A stretch of DNA of 64,000 bases from Microbulbifer agarilyticus (GCF_020171345.1 NZ_JAIUZM010000001.1:868001-932000), one strand, 5' to 3'. Shown: positions 52,859 through 63,230, counted from the first letter of the stretch. Numbers and translations: made by a program. Notes: generated by a model not told the origin, from the letters alone.

Positions 52859-52894
52859 AAAAAGGGGCCGACTCGCAAGAGTCGGCCCCTTTTT
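52859..52894 (+). terminator. Terminator of tRNA-Leu copy 2
   Basis: GGGGCCGACTC-GCAA-GAGTCGGCCCC followed by TTTTT. Compared with copy 1 it has a paired change (A-T to G-C) in the stem, so the structure has been kept while the sequence drifted. Confidence 0.93.
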
Positions 52895-52983
52895 ACTTCC
52901 AGCAGCTACCATTTCGCAAACCATCGCTTGCCGCGCTCGTCTAGGACACCACTTTTCACCAATACCAACCAGGAAGGTTTGAG

Positions 52984-53813
52984 CTACGCTGGCGACAGAC
53001 TCTCTTCCTTCTCAGAAATAATCTTTTTTAACCGGCTATTGACCTCACTGCCTGAAATACCAGCATGAATATTCCTATGGCAGGTCGGGCAGATTGCGGC
53101 GACGCCCTCCGGCGTATCCGCGCCCCCATCAGATACTCGATTAAGATGATGCACCTCTAAATATGGCTCATGCTTCTTAGTAAAAAAAGGAGCAGGAGAG
53201 TCGCAACATTCACAAATACCTTGCGCCCGTCTCAGCGCATATCTTCTTACAGCTTCGCTACGATAATACTGGCGAGCCTTTATGGTTCTAGTAGGCCGCG
53301 TACTAGTTCCACCAGAAACAGCTAGCTCACGAAGCTGTTCGATACTTAATGATTTAGGAAGTGTAGCCAAAGAATCATCTTCGAACCGCGTGGACAGTAA
53401 CTGTCGCGCTACTCCAAGCGGCTCGAAAGCAAGCTCAAATAATATAGCCTTTCGATCATTTCCCTCTCGATCGCGTCTCACAACTATTTGATGATCTATA
53501 GAAACTGACAGAACCCCTTCCTCGTTTGCATAAAAAGTAGAACATGTCGTTCGTCTTTTATGTGATCTCTAAGCGCAAGGTTCCCTCTGGTAAAAGTCAT
53601 ATCGCCGACTTGTCCCTCACCCGAATACAAGAATTTACCATCCTCGGTGAAGCCATCAGTATAACCATGCTGCTCTCCGCTATCTCCTGTGAAAAGGAAC
53701 ATAACTGGGTGATCCGCACACTTACACATTCCGCCCTGTCTATTCCCTCCAAACTTGTCATGAAGATCCCCGCGACGGTTATACTCTTCACCTACTACGT
53801 AAGGTACGATCAC
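52984..53813 (-). pseudogene. SRA-like/HNH endonuclease (type IV restriction-like), split by a one-base frameshift
   Basis: Two adjacent frames make one gene. The first (53813-53496, GTG start) has SRA/YDG-like features: 'GGNRQGGM', 'FLFTGDSGEQHGYTDG', 'FLYSGEGQVGDMTFTRGN'. The second (to 52984) continues with 'RRDREGNDRKAILFEL' and an HNH motif: 'CECCDSP', 'LEVHHLNRVSDGG', 'ICPTCHRNIHAG'. Reading through the GGGG run near 53507-53511 with one added G joins them smoothly ('KGVLSVSIDHQIVV'). So the break is either a true mutation or a sequencing error. Such proteins cut DNA with modified cytosine. The start overlaps the Nudix stop by 4 bases. Base composition is AT-rich, unlike the neighbours. 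Confidence 0.75.
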
Positions 53814-54211
53814 TGACTGACCTCCAAATGTAAAACGAATTCATGATCTACCGGAGCAAGAGGTAAATCTTTCAAGGTAGACAAAGAGCAAAAACTATAG
53901 TCTTCATGCTCGTTAAGCACTGGTTTTCCGCTAACCGACACTCCAATAAAGTTAATACGAAATCTCGATCCAACTTCGCTGGAAGAAAAAATAGTTTTAC
54001 CAATCGATACCACTTCTAATTCCAACTCTTCTCTCAACTCTCGCTCGAGAGCTTCCGAAAAACTTTCTCCAAACTCAACTTTCCCACCAGGAAACTCCCA
54101 AAGCCCCCCATGATGCTTATTCATGGGCCTCTTACAAACTAAGTAACGGCCAGAAATTTCCACAACGGCCGCGACCACATCAATAAGTCTATTTTCAATA
54201 CTCACATTCAA
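53810..54211 (-). CDS. MutT/NudG-like Nudix hydrolase
   Basis: A 133-residue Nudix pyrophosphohydrolase. The Nudix box is at about 43-65 ('GGKVEFGESFSEALERELRE' then 'ELELEV'), preceded by 'KHHGGLWEFP' and ended by 'LPLAPVDHEF'. The spacing and ends resemble E. coli NudG, which removes 5-methyl- and 5-hydroxy-dCTP, and MutT, which removes 8-oxo-dGTP. The start is uncertain: TTG at 54211 or GTG at 54205, neither with a clear ribosome-binding site. Its stop overlaps the GTG of the SRA-like/HNH gene (GTGA), so the two are coupled. The region is AT-rich. Confidence 0.85.
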   Translation of the reverse strand: MNVSIENRLIDVVAAVVEISGRYLVCKRPMNKHHGGLWEFPGGKVEFGESFSEALERELREELELEVVSIGKTIFSSSEVGSRFRINFIGVSVSGKPVLNEHEDYSFCSLSTLKDLPLAPVDHEFVLHLEVSQ

Positions 54212-54386
54212 ATAACCGAAGTTTTATATCTTCGAGACTATCATTTTCTTAAAAAGAAATTTAGTGATTTGACCAATACTAATTAATACTATTGAGCAGA
54301 TGTAGGTCAATCTACATTAGCAACACCAACAGAACCCAATAAAGAATAAAAAATATCTTATTGTAAAAGCGGGAAATTCAGACCGA

Positions 54387-55583
54387 TTAGGAACCGAGGG
54401 AAGGCTCGGGCCGATGTAGAGTCAACCAAAATAGAATCACTGAAAAAATACCGCATACGGCAATGGATGCCACCAACGTGAACGGTGATCCGTCAAATAC
54501 CGCACTGACAATAACAATGGCAATTGCTCCCAATACCATCTGCAGAGTTCCGCCCAGAGCCGCTGCGGTGCCGGCGATTGGCCCATGCTCATCCAGAGAC
54601 AGCACCATGGTTGTTGGCACAATCAAGCCGAGAAAGGCATTCGATAAGAGCAACAATGCCACCAGGACGACAAAATTGTCCACACCGGCGATATTCAGCA
54701 GGAGATGGACAATGGAGGCGAGTGCGAACCCATTTACCGCCCACTTCACCACGGCGATGCCACCGAAGCGCTCGCCGAGGCTTGCTGCGAACTGACTTGA
54801 GGTAAAAAATCCAAGGGCATTCAAGGCAAAGGCCAGACTGAATTGTGTAGGGGTAAGACCGTAGTACTCCGTATAGAGAAAGGCGGCAATCGCGAGGAAT
54901 GAGAAAAAGCTGGCGGTGCCCATGCCGCCAATCAGCGTCATTCCCATAAAGATCGGATCGCGGAACAAAACTTTGAACGCAGCGAACATCGCAGAAATTT
55001 TCACAGGTACCCGCTCCGCTACCGGCAGAGTTTCGGGTAAGGCAAAGCGGATCAACAGAAGACTCACCACGGTTGCCGCGGCCACCGCATAGAAAACAAT
55101 CGGCCACCCAAATGGATTCATCAGCAAGCTGCCCACAAGCGGCGCCAGCATCGGTGAGATTGATATCACCAGCATCACCAAGGCCATCAAACGTGTAGCG
55201 TCGGTACCGGTATAACGGTCGCGGATAATCGCACGTGGAATCGACATCACCGACGCCGCGCCGACGCCCTGGATAAAGCGCATGGCGATCAGCCATTCGA
55301 TTGTGGGGGACAGCGCACAGCCAACGGATGCGAGAAGAAATATCGCCAGACCGAAGTACAGTGGGGGTTTGCGGCCAAACATATCCGCCGCGGGGCCGTA
55401 GAAGAGCTGGCATACACCAAAAGCGATAAAAAAGGACACCAGCGTGTACTGGGACTTGGTCGCGGAGACACCAAAGTCTTCCGCCATCGCCGGCATGGCA
55501 GGGAGATACATATCAATGGCGAAAGGGCCCACACAGCTGAGCAGGCCCAAGATCAGCGCCATTTTTACAAAATCGGATTTCAT
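54387..55583 (-). CDS. Bcr/CflA-family multidrug MFS transporter
   Basis: A 398-residue inner-membrane drug:proton antiporter with 12 hydrophobic segments. The family marks are 'PFAIDMYLPAMPAMAEDFGV' in TM1, 'FYGPAADMFGRKPPLYFGL' (motif A) and 'RFIQGVGAASVMSIPRAIIRDRY' (motif B with motif C region). The ATG at 55583 is preferred since this family starts just before TM1; an in-frame TTG would add 33 residues of non-homologous sequence. It lies downstream of the transglycosylase terminator and just upstream of nothing on its strand except the Nudix islet after 175 bases. Confidence 0.88.
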   Translation of the reverse strand: MKSDFVKMALILGLLSCVGPFAIDMYLPAMPAMAEDFGVSATKSQYTLVSFFIAFGVCQLFYGPAADMFGRKPPLYFGLAIFLLASVGCALSPTIEWLIAMRFIQGVGAASVMSIPRAIIRDRYTGTDATRLMALVMLVISISPMLAPLVGSLLMNPFGWPIVFYAVAAATVVSLLLIRFALPETLPVAERVPVKISAMFAAFKVLFRDPIFMGMTLIGGMGTASFFSFLAIAAFLYTEYYGLTPTQFSLAFALNALGFFTSSQFAASLGERFGGIAVVKWAVNGFALASIVHLLLNIAGVDNFVVLVALLLLSNAFLGLIVPTTMVLSLDEHGPIAGTAAALGGTLQMVLGAIAIVIVSAVFDGSPFTLVASIAVCGIFSVILFWLTLHRPEPSLGS

Positions 55584-55753
55584 CAAGCTCGGACTTATTT
55601 TCGGAAGCGCTTCCGGTACAACCACCGGACCACGGTGCGTCCGAACCTTTGCTGAGTCTATCAGCCCTTGCGGCAAGTCCAAAGCAAGCCAAACGCTATG
55701 GGGTAGGTTTCACTTTGAGGGCCGCTTGGCGCCCCGCAGTTATTGACGCACAA

Positions 55754-55805
55754 ATAAAAAAACGGTGCCATGTCAGTCAATAGCTGACTACTTGGGCACC
55801 GTTTG
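55754..55805 (-). terminator. Terminator after the lytic transglycosylase
   Basis: On the minus strand AACGGTGCC/GGCACCGTT with an inner TCAG/CTGA pair closes the loop and is followed by TTTTTTTATTT. It lies about 20 bases past the transglycosylase stop. Confidence 0.88.
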
Positions 55806-55821
55806 TTCGTAAAAGCAGGTG

Positions 55822-57069
55822 TCAGTTCTTACGGATCAGCTCCAGAACCTCTTTACTGGGGAAGCCCTGCAGATCAACGCCGGCACTCTCTTCAAACTTG
55901 AGAATGGCTTTGCGCGTACCGCCGCCGGCCTTGCCATCGATCTCGCCCTCGTAGAAGCCTTTTTCCTTGAGCTTAGTTTGCAGCTCAATGATTTCATCGC
56001 GATCCAGCTTGGTGAAAGGACGCTTCCAGTCTTTGCTGAGCGGGGGGGCGCCGCCGATCTGGTCGGCGAGGATACCCACCGCCGCGGCATAGCGGTCGGA
56101 GTTGTTGTAGCGTTTGATGACGAAGAAATTTTTCAGCATCAGGAATGCCGGACCTTTGCGGCCAGCGGGAAGCTTCAGCTCGGCGACGTCATTCGGGCGG
56201 GGGAACGCCTTGCCGCGTACACGTTTTACGCCGAGTTTCTCCCACTCGGAAATCTTCAGCTTACCTGCGGGTAACTTGCGATCCGGGATAGTGACCTCGT
56301 AGCCCCAGGTTTGCCCAGATACCCAGCCATTCTTTTTCAGTAGATTGGCTGCGGTTGCCAGCGCATCGGGCACGGAATTCCAGATGTCTTTTTTGCCATC
56401 GCCATCCATATCTACCGCATAGGCCTGGTAACTGGTAGGAATGAACTGGGTATGCCCCATGGCGCCGGCCCAGGATCCAGTGAGATTGCTCTCGTCTATT
56501 TTGCCACTCTGCAAGATCTGCAGTGCCGCCAGCAGCTGACTGGTACCAAACTTTTTGCGCTTGGGGTCGGCATAGGCAAGCGTGGCCAGTGAGCGAACCA
56601 CACTGCGCATGACGGTTTTGTTATCCAGGATGGCGCCAAAGCTGGACTCCATGGACCAGATCGCCAGCAGGATATTCGGGTCTACGCCAGACTGCTTCTC
56701 AATCTTGTCGAGCCAGGGCTTCAGTTCCTTTTTCTTGGCTTTGCCGCGCTGCACCGCGTACTTGGTTACACGGTTATCAAAGTACTGCCACACCGGTGCT
56801 TTGAACTCTGGCTGGAAGCTCGCCTTATCCAACACCCACTGGTCTGGCGAGTCGATGCCCTTGAAGGCGCGGTCGAAGGTTTCTGGCGTAATGCCCTCTT
56901 TCAGGGCCTGTTTGCGAAATTCCTTTTTCCACTTTTCAAATCCCGGATCGGCGGCAGCGGCCGCCACTTGCGGCCCCACAATCAACAGGGCACAAAGGGA
57001 TAAAAGTGCGAACAGGAAGAAATAGTGGCTACCGGTGCGACGCGCCGGTAAAGAGGCAACCTGGCCCAT
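55822..57069 (-). CDS. Lytic murein transglycosylase (MltB family) with peptidoglycan-binding domain
   Basis: A 415-residue periplasmic enzyme that cleaves peptidoglycan to 1,6-anhydromuropeptides. AGGAG lies about 6 bases before the ATG at 57069. The signal peptide ends at about residue 40 (AAAAA), without a lipobox. The SLT/MltB domain shows the catalytic Glu in 'AIWSMESSFG', then 'GSWAGAMGHTQFIPTSYQAYAVDMDGDGKKDIW'-type spacing. A C-terminal PG_binding_1 domain is at about 350-415 ('IIELQTKLKEKGFYEGEIDGKAG'). It is followed by a strong terminator and preceded by the hemolysin-III gene. Confidence 0.92.
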   Translation of the reverse strand: MGQVASLPARRTGSHYFFLFALLSLCALLIVGPQVAAAAADPGFEKWKKEFRKQALKEGITPETFDRAFKGIDSPDQWVLDKASFQPEFKAPVWQYFDNRVTKYAVQRGKAKKKELKPWLDKIEKQSGVDPNILLAIWSMESSFGAILDNKTVMRSVVRSLATLAYADPKRKKFGTSQLLAALQILQSGKIDESNLTGSWAGAMGHTQFIPTSYQAYAVDMDGDGKKDIWNSVPDALATAANLLKKNGWVSGQTWGYEVTIPDRKLPAGKLKISEWEKLGVKRVRGKAFPRPNDVAELKLPAGRKGPAFLMLKNFFVIKRYNNSDRYAAAVGILADQIGGAPPLSKDWKRPFTKLDRDEIIELQTKLKEKGFYEGEIDGKAGGGTRKAILKFEESAGVDLQGFPSKEVLELIRKN

Positions 57070-57222
57070 AACAGCTCCTTGGCAATAACAGCTCGCACAA
57101 GGGTAGAACGGAAGGCTGGCGACGGAAAGGGAGGATTGACGCCAGTCATTCAGGGTGTGACTGGAACGACACTTTTTTCCACATGCTCGACCCGCGATAC
57201 GCAAGTCGTGGGGCCAAATAAA

Positions 57223-57882
57223 TCAGGCCGCCGGCGGAATCACATAAAACAGCACGGCGAAGAAGTGCAGCACACCACCGGCCAGCACAAACAAGTGCCA
57301 GATGGCATGGTGGAAGCGGAGGCTACGCCACAGGTAAAACGCAATGCCACCGGTGTAGCACAAGCCACCCAGCACCAGTAGCAACAGGCCGCCCGGCGCC
57401 AGGTTGTCCATCAGTGGTTTTACCGCAGCGACGATCACCCAGCCCATCAGCGCACTCAGGGTAATCGACAGGGCGCGGATCTTCTTCAGCGGCGAGAACT
57501 GGATAATCAGGCCCAGCAGGGCGAGCCCCCAGATAACACCAAATATCGTCCAGCCCCAGGGGCCACGCAGGGTTACTAGGGTAAATGGCGTATAGGTGCC
57601 GGCGATCAACAGGAAGATGGCCGAGTGGTCCAGGGTGCGCAAAATTTGCTTGGCTCCGGCGTGGGTAACACTGTGATAAAGCGTCGAAGCAGAGAAGCAC
57701 AAAATCAGGGTAGCGGCATAAATGCTGCTGCTGACGATATGCCAGGCATCCCCGCGCAGGGCGGCAAAGGCACACAGAACACCGAGACCGGCAATGGCCA
57801 GCAAGGCGCCGACACCGTGGGTGACGCTATTGGCGATCTCCTCGGCGAAGGTGTAGCGGCTCGCGTTAAGGGTGGTGGACAT
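57223..57882 (-). CDS. Hemolysin III-family (TrhA/PAQR) membrane protein
   Basis: A 219-residue protein with seven membrane segments. The family metal-site motifs are seen: 'TLYHSVTHAG' and 'LDHSAIFLLIAGTYTPF', then 'HHAIWHLFVLAGGVLHF' near the C-terminus. These His, Ser and Asp residues match the zinc site of PAQR receptors. Bacterial members are thought to affect membrane fluidity. GGAGG lies 10 bases before the ATG at 57882. The transglycosylase gene follows on the same strand after about 150 bases. Confidence 0.9.
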   Translation of the reverse strand: MSTTLNASRYTFAEEIANSVTHGVGALLAIAGLGVLCAFAALRGDAWHIVSSSIYAATLILCFSASTLYHSVTHAGAKQILRTLDHSAIFLLIAGTYTPFTLVTLRGPWGWTIFGVIWGLALLGLIIQFSPLKKIRALSITLSALMGWVIVAAVKPLMDNLAPGGLLLLVLGGLCYTGGIAFYLWRSLRFHHAIWHLFVLAGGVLHFFAVLFYVIPPAA

Positions 57883-58049
57883 GAAAACTGGACCTCCGGG
57901 GCGACCGAACGTGGTCCCACGCAATATCGCAAAAAAATGACTATTCAACAAAATCCAGTCTAATCTTCAACAGGAAGCGGCGGCAGTGCAAGCGAATTCT
58001 GAGACCATCCATTCAGGTTACGGCGCCTCTCACCCGCGCCCCCAAACGT

Positions 58050-58703
58050 TCACAGGGCCATAAGCACCGCAACGGCGGCAGCAATCAGCAGGGCAATGGC
58101 CCAGATGAGGTCGAAGTTGATCCAGTGCCGGCGCAGGATGGCCAGTCCGAACTTGCGATACACGATCCACGCGGTGGCCCCCATCACCAGCAACATGGCA
58201 CCGGTGTGCAGGCTTATGGCCAGCAACATATTCAACCCACTCGCCCCGAGATGTGACGCGTGCTCGCCGTGTCCGGCATGCCCGGCATCGCCACCGGCAA
58301 CTTCGATCAATGCCGGCACCACCATCAGTCCGGCGCCGTGGGCCGTCGCCATCAGGAAGGACCAAAGAAACAGATCCCCCATCCCAACCTTCATCCCGAC
58401 CCAGCGGGGGTGACGGTAATAATTGAACAACTTGTACAGGCCAAAGGCGAGCAGCACCCCGGCCGTCAGCCACTGTAGCGTGGGCACAGAAATGACTTTC
58501 GTCCCGAACAGAACGAGCAGCGCGGCCAGTGCGATCGCCAGCGCGTGACCGGCTGCGATGGGTAACAGAGACAGCCAGATCACCCGCTCGCGTTGCTGCT
58601 GTAACCCCAGGGACAGGGCGAACAGCCAGCCCATACCGGGGTTGAGACCATGAAAGGCGCCGAACCCCAGCATGGCCAGCCAGGGGGCGATAGAAACAAT
58701 CAC
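58050..58703 (-). CDS. Polytopic membrane protein with His-rich loop
   Basis: About 217 residues if started at the GTG at 58703; a GTG at 58715 is also possible, both just after the stop of the methanethiol oxidase gene. There are six hydrophobic segments. TM1 contains 'FGAFHGLNPGMGWLFALSLG', an 'H-G-x-x-P-G' pattern that recalls NicO/HupE/UreH-like metal transporters. A loop holds 'GHAGHGEHASH', likely to bind a metal. Methanethiol oxidases need copper, so this protein may supply or remove metal for it. That role is inferred from position and the His residues only. Confidence 0.7.
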   Translation of the reverse strand: MIVSIAPWLAMLGFGAFHGLNPGMGWLFALSLGLQQQRERVIWLSLLPIAAGHALAIALAALLVLFGTKVISVPTLQWLTAGVLLAFGLYKLFNYYRHPRWVGMKVGMGDLFLWSFLMATAHGAGLMVVPALIEVAGGDAGHAGHGEHASHLGASGLNMLLAISLHTGAMLLVMGATAWIVYRKFGLAILRRHWINFDLIWAIALLIAAAVAVLMAL

Positions 58704-58719
58704 ATCCTGATCCACAGGG

Positions 58720-60120
58720 TCATGACGGGTAACAGAAGGAATCGGTGGAGGAGTCGCCCCCTTCGAGGCGAATCTGATGCACCCGGGTTTCACCAAAATC
58801 GACAAAAAAGTCCGAGTCCAACGCCATGCCGCCGTCAGGCTGAACGTTCACCTTCACCATCCAGCCCCCCATCTTGTCTGGATAGAACTGGTCGTCCCAG
58901 GTGCTGTAGAGCGAGTTGGTGAAATACACGCGCTTGCCATCGCGGCTGATCTCCACCATCTGCGGCCCGCCAAGCAGTGCCCCATCCGATTTGGGATGAG
59001 GCGCTTTGTTGACGATGCCACCGATGGCCACTTTGCCGGCAAGTTTCGGCTTGAGGGGGTCGGATACATCGTATTGCAGCAGTTCACCGGTCCCCCAGCA
59101 GGAAACGTAGAGAAAGCGATCATCCAGGGAGAGGTCGATGTCACTGACCAAAGGTGGCACCGCGCCAAAAGGTTTCAGGGCCGGGGGCAGCGCACTTTCC
59201 TCCGCCGGTACCGCGGGAATGGTAATGACCTTTTCCATTGCCCACTGGCCGTCTTTGTCGCTGCGCTGCCACAGCCAGATGGACGCAGAGAGATCCGCAG
59301 TACTGATGACGACACCCGCGAATCCATAGGTCTTGCGTGGGTCATGGGCCGGGCGCAATTCGAGCACCATCTGGTGTTCAGCGCCCAGGTCGATTGTCTG
59401 AATCCGCTTGCGCTTGCGCAGATCCCAGAAATGCAGGCGGTGACCGTACTTATTGGCCAACAGATCTTCAGGCACCAGTCCATTTTCAAACTGATGCGGC
59501 TTGGCCCACTCGCTGCTGACTAATACATCTTCGGCCAGGTGCCACCAGAAGTCGTAGGCCAACTCCTGATCCCCGCGATCGATTTCCCACGGCCCCTTCA
59601 CCTCGAAGCTGAAGTGGTCGAGCATAAATATGCCGCCGGAACCGTCTTCCTCCGCAGAGCCCATGGCACTGACATAAATCGCATCCGGCCCGCAATGCAC
59701 CGTATGCGGACGACTGTAGCCGGATTTTTCGATGACCTCCTCGGGCTCGATAATTTTTGCGATGTGCGGCTTGGTGGGATCGGGTTTGGTGTCGACAATG
59801 TAGAGACGGGAACTGCGAATGCCCGGAACCACCAGATAGCGACGCTCGAGGTGCGGGTGTGGCGCAAACGGGCACAGGGCAGAGCTGCAGGCATTCCAGC
59901 CAAAGTGGTGCAACTCGTCACCCACATTGGGTAGTTCCAGCGTATTCAGAACGGTGCCATAGCTGGCGGAATCTGGATCAAGATCCACCACACAGATCCC
60001 GTCCGGCTGATCATTACGCCCGTAGTTCAGTGCTGCCACATAGGCGTGGCGCTCGGGCGGCGCCTGCATTGCCATTTTTGCAGACGGATAGAAAGATGGA
60101 TCCGGCTTCCAGAGGCCCAT
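58720..60120 (-). CDS. Methanethiol oxidase / selenium-binding protein SBP56 family
   Basis: A 466-residue seven-bladed beta-propeller protein of the SBP56/MtoX family. Characterised members oxidise methanethiol to H2S, H2O2 and formaldehyde with bound copper. The N-terminus 'LWKPDPSFYPSAKMAMQAPPE', the metal and active-site region 'LHHFGWNACSSALCPF' and the blades 'RPHTVHCGPD', 'FWWHLAEDVLVSSEW', 'DIDLSLDDRFLYVSCWG' and the end 'HQIRLEGGDSSTDSFCYP' are all as expected. I see no signal peptide although some relatives are exported. A His-rich membrane protein gene follows with nearly overlapping ends, so the two form a unit. Confidence 0.92.
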   Translation of the reverse strand: MGLWKPDPSFYPSAKMAMQAPPERHAYVAALNYGRNDQPDGICVVDLDPDSASYGTVLNTLELPNVGDELHHFGWNACSSALCPFAPHPHLERRYLVVPGIRSSRLYIVDTKPDPTKPHIAKIIEPEEVIEKSGYSRPHTVHCGPDAIYVSAMGSAEEDGSGGIFMLDHFSFEVKGPWEIDRGDQELAYDFWWHLAEDVLVSSEWAKPHQFENGLVPEDLLANKYGHRLHFWDLRKRKRIQTIDLGAEHQMVLELRPAHDPRKTYGFAGVVISTADLSASIWLWQRSDKDGQWAMEKVITIPAVPAEESALPPALKPFGAVPPLVSDIDLSLDDRFLYVSCWGTGELLQYDVSDPLKPKLAGKVAIGGIVNKAPHPKSDGALLGGPQMVEISRDGKRVYFTNSLYSTWDDQFYPDKMGGWMVKVNVQPDGGMALDSDFFVDFGETRVHQIRLEGGDSSTDSFCYPS

Positions 60121-60339
60121 GCGCCCCTCCTCGATTTATCATTTGTCGTGGGTAACGGAAATGGATCGAGTATAGAAACAGTACGGGAGAACCATTCAAC
60201 AGGGAGGGGAATTGGGCGCGACGATCACCGGGTACTTGGGGGGTATTTGGGGGAACCTTGCGCAACAGGCGGCAGGGCCCGAAGCGGGAACCGACCGCTG
60301 GGCGGCGGTTCCCGAAGGCAAAGTATCAACAGGAGCGCG

Positions 60340-61686
<1,347 letters not shown>

Positions 61687-61781
61687 TCAACGTTAGACGG
61701 GCGGAAAATAACTGTCGGCCGCGCCCGTCTTGCGGCCAGAAAGTGCAATAAAAAGTTCGACTCAATCGAATAGCTTAGGCT

Positions 61782-62972
61782 TCAGCCCCGTGGTTTCACC
61801 ACCCAGTCGTCGCCTTCGCGCACCAGTTCGCGGTCACAGCGGGCCAGGGTTTCGGTGTCGCCACTGCCTTCGCCAGGCATGGTGCTGATGACAATCTCGC
61901 CGTCGGCGCGCAGAGCACCGATGGTTTGCCACAACTGCGCGCAGTCGTTGGCAGGGGCGAGAATCGCAGCGGCTTCGGCTCCGCCGTTCTGCCCCAGGGT
62001 ATTGATGGCCACCAGGTCAGTACTGAAACCGGTGGCTGCACGGTCGCGACCAAACACAGCACCGATACCGTTGTAGCGGCCACCGTTAGCCAGCGCCTGC
62101 CCGTGCCCCGGGGAGTAGGCGGCAAATACCAGGCCGGTCTCGTAGTCGTAGCCGCGCATTTCACCCAGGTCAAAAAACAGCTCTACCTGTGGATAACGAC
62201 GCGCCACCGCGTCCGCGACCTGCTGCAATTCGTCCAGTGCATTGCGCAGGGCCTCGGGGCCATCGGCAAAAAGTTCACTGGCGCGCGCCAGACACTCACT
62301 GCCGCCGGCAAGGCGAGGCAGGTTACGCAGCCACTTCGCTGCCTGCGCACTGGCAATATTCTCTTCCACCCAGCGCTCGATATCCGCCACCGCCTTGCTC
62401 TGCAGCAGTGCGGTCAGTGCGCTCTGTTGGGCTTCATCCAGTTGTGCGGCCTCCGCAAGGCTGCGGAAAATCGCCACGTGGCCCAGATCCAGATGGATCT
62501 CGCGGATACCCGCGGTGCGCAGGGTCTCTACCATCAGGCTGATGACTTCGATGTCGCCCTGCAGGCTCTCGACGCCATACAACTCGGCACCAATCTGAAT
62601 CGGCGCACGCGGGCCCATCGGCGAACGCGGGCGGGTGTACAACACCTGACCGGCGTAACACAGGCGGTTGGCGCCACTCCTGGGGAAACTGTGGGAATCG
62701 ATGCGCGCGGCCTGCGGCGTGATATCCGCGCGGATACCCAGGCTGCGACCGGACAACTGGTCGGTCACCCGGAAGGTACTCAGGTCCACATCGCGCCCCA
62801 TACCGATCAGCAGTGAATCGGTAAATTCCACCATCGGCGGAATGATCATTTCGTATCCCCAGCGATGATAGAGATCCAACAGGTCTCTGCGCAGGGTTTC
62901 CACCCGCTTGGCGTCCGCGGGCAAAATCTCGGCGATGCCATCCGGTAGCATCCAGCGTTCGGCTTGGGTCAT
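61782..62972 (-). CDS. hisZ: ATP phosphoribosyltransferase regulatory subunit HisZ
   Basis: A 396-residue HisRS-like protein without tRNA-charging activity, which activates the short form of HisG in histidine synthesis. It begins 'RWMLPDGIAEILPADAKRVE', then shows class II motifs in altered form ('YEMIIPPMVEFTDSLL', 'SLGIRADITPQAARI', 'YAGQVLYT') and a C-terminal 'FDLGEMRGYDYETGLVFAAYSPG'. The anticodon-binding domain of HisRS is missing, as usual. It lies between DUF2065 and purA, the gammaproteobacterial order. Confidence 0.95.
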   Translation of the reverse strand: MTQAERWMLPDGIAEILPADAKRVETLRRDLLDLYHRWGYEMIIPPMVEFTDSLLIGMGRDVDLSTFRVTDQLSGRSLGIRADITPQAARIDSHSFPRSGANRLCYAGQVLYTRPRSPMGPRAPIQIGAELYGVESLQGDIEVISLMVETLRTAGIREIHLDLGHVAIFRSLAEAAQLDEAQQSALTALLQSKAVADIERWVEENIASAQAAKWLRNLPRLAGGSECLARASELFADGPEALRNALDELQQVADAVARRYPQVELFFDLGEMRGYDYETGLVFAAYSPGHGQALANGGRYNGIGAVFGRDRAATGFSTDLVAINTLGQNGGAEAAAILAPANDCAQLWQTIGALRADGEIVISTMPGEGSGDTETLARCDRELVREGDDWVVKPRG

Positions 62973-63035
62973 GATGTGGGCGTTCGATAATTAGCGGTGC
63001 GGCCTTTTCGGCCGGGAGAATCTCGGTCCTGAAGC

Positions 63036-63230
63036 TCAGTCAAACAGCATCAGCAGGGCCGTGCCGGCGAGCATACAAACGAGCCCCGCCGTGCGCAGGC
63101 TGCGATTATCCACAGATGCCAACTGCTGTACCAGTGCGCGCCAGCGTCTGGGGTAGAGAAAAGGCAAAATGCCCTCGATGATCAGCACCAGGCCGATGGC
63201 CCGGACCAGCTCGTCCCACACGTTGGTCAT
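63036..63230 (-). CDS. DUF2065 (YjeT-like) small membrane protein
   Basis: A 64-residue inner-membrane protein with two membrane segments, the first with 'AIGLVLIIEGILPFLYPRRWRALV', the family signature, and the second at about 45-62. It stands just before hisZ in the hflC-DUF2065-hisZ-purA order as in E. coli and Pseudomonas. The role is unknown. AGGA lies before the ATG. Confidence 0.92.
   Translation of the reverse strand: MTNVWDELVRAIGLVLIIEGILPFLYPRRWRALVQQLASVDNRSLRTAGLVCMLAGTALLMLFD

Noticed and set aside
52893..54390. Tyrosine-recombinase-type integration at the tRNA-Leu 3' end
   Set aside because: I looked for a second copy of the tRNA 3' end at the far side of the AT-rich islet and for an integrase gene and found neither, so no attachment sites are called.
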